Assembly: GCF_025698545.1 (NCBI RefSeq)
Contig: NC_068575.1
Coordinates: forward strand, 52,957,980 to 53,021,979
Length of the DNA: 64,000 nucleotides
Direction: 5' to 3'
Origin: Gossypium raimondii
Lineage: Eukaryota; Streptophyta; Magnoliopsida; Malvales; Malvaceae
In this document: in pieces, positions 61,395 through 64,000 of the stretch
How the letters are laid out: each line of letters begins with the position of its first letter
Position numbering within the stretch: position 1 is the first letter of the stretch
The notes under the pieces: generated by a model
The model's input: the letters and a program-made list of their open reading frames with translations, nothing else
What the model was told of the DNA's origin: nothing
Database searches by the model: none
Program-made: the position numbers and the translations under genes

Positions 61395-62319
61395 TGTCAC
61401 CAAGTAAGTTGAAAGAAAACCATCCTCCATTCTATTGCGAAGCCTTTTCTTTACAATTTTCATGGCTGGAAATGCTCGTTTGGTTGTTGCAATAGACATG
61501 GGAAGAGTTAGCACAGGACGAATAATTCTATCAAGAATAGGATAAATACTTGATCAAATTTTTGCAACTTGTTTAGAATATTGTTTCTCAATATTTTGTA
61601 ATAAATTTTGAAGATCGATATAATTTTTTATTTAATTCTTATGTAAAGAATTTGCATCATTACCCACATGAGTAACAAAAGGGCATTTAGATCCTTCATT
61701 GACCTTCTTCCATGATCGAAATCCTTGACTTGTAAAAGAATTCCCATGATGCCTAAATGGCTTGTTGAAGAGAAAACAATGAAGGTAATATGTGACATTC
61801 TTACTTTGTGAAAACTCAAGCCAATCCGGGAATAACTTTTACTAAAATGGGAGAAATCGGTATCCATTATTATCAATATACTGAAGAGATGTTGAAACCT
61901 CACTTTGAGGCATCGGTTGATATGACCCAAACTTAATGTAAGCTCGATGGACTTCGTCCTATTGATTTGGAGGGTAATCCCAAATAGATTTACGATGACC
62001 CAGATCGTGCTCTAAAGAAAAAACATCACATTTCTTTGCTTCGACTCTCAACACCTTACGAGAACGTTTAAGAACTTAAGAAGACCCGACATCTCGTTCA
62101 GGAGTTTGGAAAAACTTGATATCTCATTTAGGAGTTTAGGAAGAGTCGATATCGCGTTTAGGAGCTTGGGATTGAGAAGACTTGATATCTCATTCAAGAG
62201 CTTGGGAAAATCCAATATTTGATTTTTCTCCATTAATAATAAACGGTTGAGAAACCGATTGATTATTATTGCTTTCTGACTCATTTTTCTTGAAAAAATA
62301 TCCAATATTTTTGTTGACC
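61395..62319 (-). pseudogene. Decayed hAT transposase with TTF-type zinc finger N-terminus
   Basis: Read on the minus strand from ATG at 62319, the frame gives a short N-terminus (NIGYFFKKNESESNNN), then repeats ending in stop codons, then CDVFSLEHDLGHRKSIWDYP, AYIKFGSYQPMPQ, LFPDWLEFSQSKNVTYYLHC and GFRSWKKVNEGSKCPFVTHV. These match the TTF-type zinc finger region of plant hAT-like transposases. Near 61557-61400 comes the C-terminal dimerisation segment, LPMSIATTKRAFPAMKIVKK then RLRNRMEDGF. Several stops interrupt the frame and the central catalytic part is missing, so it is a deletion derivative. A copia LTR lies just upstream of the start codon. Confidence 0.75.
62075..62215. repeat. Imperfect tandem repeat in the transposase relic
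   Basis: Four or five units of about 30-36 bp, built round 'gatatctcatttaggagttt' and variants, follow one another. On the minus strand the transposase frame reads them as repeated Asp-Ile-x-Ser-Ser-Gln-x-Pro-Lys/Glu-Arg units, several now carrying stops. Confidence 0.7.
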
Positions 62320-62336
62320 ATAATTTAATTGAAAAA

Positions 62337-62779
62337 TGTTAGGATCGATCCGATTAAGCAACAAGTAAAAAAAATAGCGGAATAAATTGAGAAATTGAAC
62401 ACACAAATTTAATGTAGAAAAACTCCTCTAAAGAGGATAAAAAACCGTGAGCAAAGATAATACTACTAAAATGGCAAAAAAATAAAGAGTACAAAATATG
62501 AGGATAAAAACTAAACCTCAAAAACCCAAAAACAAAGAACCCTCAAAACGTAAACACAAAATTCTCTAAATGTGTTATGAGTTCTAATATCTAATGGGTG
62601 TGTTTTCTAATGTTGTAAAAGAATCTATTTATAGGTTAAATTAGTAGGTCAAATAAACTATACTAATAAATACTAAACATATTATACTGATAAATACTAA
62701 ATATTCTAGAAATAAAATATATTTTATTTAACTTGACTTGCAATCAATCTATTAGAATTTGAGTCACACAACTCTAACA
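62337..62779 (-). mobile_element. 3' LTR of a copia retrotransposon
   Basis: On the minus strand this 443-bp block begins TGTTAGAGTTG and ends CGATCCTAACA, so it has TG...CA ends. It is directly preceded by the purine-rich AATGTGGAGAT, which serves well as a polypurine tract. Copia protein remnants lie upstream on the same strand. The 5' LTR would be beyond 64000. Confidence 0.75.
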
Positions 62780-64000
62780 ATCTCCACATTGACATGAATT
62801 CTTATAACGCCATCATTGCCAAAGCCCGCCACGGGCCTATCTTGAACTATGTAGGGAATTAATTGAGTCGAATCTATGCTTAGAAGCTGAAAGACTTCTA
62901 GCCTTCGACTTGTGCACTGCCAAATCAAAACTAACCCGGTCTGATTTTTACGAAGACAGTGCCCTAACTTTTCAAAACCTGCATCCAAAAAAGAATATCT
63001 TTTCAATGAAACGGTCATACATTTTTCCCTCATATGACCAAGTTGCCTCTGCTCTAAACGAGTTGACTTCAACTCCGTAACGGACGAGGGACATCTGATT
63101 TCACCGTCATAGTAGAACCTTCCAGAATATAAAGGCTGTCGGTTCTTTTACCTTTTAACAAAACGAGAGCTCTACGAGATACAGTAATGTCTCTCGACTT
63201 GATGTTGATCTGCATCCTTTCAAGTCTAAAATACTCAATGAGACGAGATTCTTTTGTAAATCAAGTACATACCTGACATCAGAGAGTGTCCTAATCGTCC
63301 CATCGTGTATCCTAATTTTAGCAGTACCAATACCAATTACCTTATTAGATGAATCGTTTCTCATGCGTACAACTCCACCTTCAACCGAACTGTATGTGAA
63401 AAATCATTTTCTATTGGGACACATGTGGAAAAACATCCTGAATCTAGGATCCACTCGGACGTGAGCTTGGAGTTATTGCTCGTTGACATTAACAAGAAAT
63501 CATCCCTGCTTTCATCGACCAAATTAGCACTAGCTACATCTTCTTTGTTATTCTCAACATCTCTTTTATTTCTTAGCTTATAACAATATGTTTTGACGTG
63601 ACCTAACTTTTTACAATAGCGACACTTTTTGTCTCGTTTATTTGATGCTACCAAAACGGAAGCTTGCCTATCTGCCTAGCTATCCAAACCAAACTCATTT
63701 TCGAATTTATCTCTACTCAAAAAATGACCCTTCACATCTTCGAACGAGAGTTTGTCTCTGCCATAAATCAGGGTTTCCCTGAAAGACTTGTATGAAGGGG
63801 GTAAAGAGCACAATAATAACATAGCCTGATCTTCATCGTCAATGTAAACCTTAACGTTCTTTAAATCATTTAAAAGAATAATGAATTGACTGATGTGATC
63901 TCTAAGAAGCTCACATTCATTCATGCGAAACGTAAATAGATGTTTTAATAGAGACTTAGTTGTATAAAGAGTTTCTAACCTTTTCCACAAGGCAGATGAG
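62780..64000 (-). pseudogene. Copia gag-protease remnant, cut by the window edge
   Basis: Minus-strand frames encode, in order: a UBN2-type gag segment (MWKRLETLYTTKSLLKHLF, 63990-63676); a zinc knuckle (CRYCKKLGHVKTYC); an aspartic protease motif (ILDSGCFSTCVP, 63654-63361); a segment IGTAKIRIHDGTIRTLSDVR (63364-63155); and a possible GAG pre-integrase piece (RQLGHMREKC, 63072-62764). A single in-frame stop separates gag from the zinc knuckle, and a frameshift follows the protease motif. Integrase core, reverse transcriptase and RNase H are absent between here and the 3' LTR. It is therefore a non-autonomous, internally deleted copy. Confidence 0.85.

Noticed and set aside
62048-62305. 85-residue frame with repeated PKLLNEIS units, at first taken for a novel repeat protein
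   Set aside because: A different frame of the same tandem DNA repeat reads in line with the transposase N-terminus, so the peptide is a frame artefact.

Overview
This is a 64 kb stretch of plant nuclear DNA, AT-rich between genes. Its multi-exon genes resemble rosid genes. The repeats (long LTRs starting TGTAAC, with internal 'cacgggcgtgtg' text) and the general gene style suggest Malvaceae, probably Gossypium or a close relative; the genus is an inference.

Layout. I reconstructed nine protein-coding genes and one microRNA gene by joining exons at splice sites and checking that reading phase is kept throughout. In order they are: UXS4-like UDP-glucuronate decarboxylase (+, 1982-5317); MAGL/caffeoylshikimate-esterase-like hydrolase (-, 7488-10278); ribosomal protein eL22 (+, 15700-16594); MHX-type vacuolar cation/proton exchanger (+, 18508-21904); PHR2 photolyase-like protein (-, 22623-24597); GCP4 gamma-tubulin complex protein (-, 26853-32577); MIR164 (-, about 35355-35470); PARP2 poly(ADP-ribose) polymerase (-, 37546-42990); a DUF538 secreted protein (-, 51414-51881); and exocyst subunit SEC15B (-, 53992-56400). 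As I recall Arabidopsis gene order, UXS4, the lipase, MHX, PHR2 and MIR164A lie together on chromosome 2, and PARP2, DUF538 genes and SEC15B lie together on chromosome 4. This window would then join two ancestral neighbourhoods. The genes are individually controlled housekeeping or developmental loci and do not form one pathway.

Between genes there are repeats: several inverted-repeat DNA elements (about 6.4, 11.2-12.3, 17.5 and 43.4-44.7 kb), an apparent solo LTR (46208-49188) with a tandem array inside it, a Gypsy-like LTR remnant (57.6-60.1 kb), an F-box pseudogene (60.5-61.1 kb), a decayed hAT transposase with a TTF-type N-terminus (61.4-62.3 kb), and a copia element on the minus strand cut by the window edge (62.3-64 kb).

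The most interesting points are an AT-AC (U12-type) intron in the UXS gene; a well-formed MIR164 hairpin with its own TATA box; and three oddities in PARP2 (a GC-AG intron, a 78-nt stop-free intron, and a 114-bp duplication that creates a second in-frame 5' splice site inside the catalytic domain). I found no sign of a wholly new biological system, CRISPR array, operon or viral genome.
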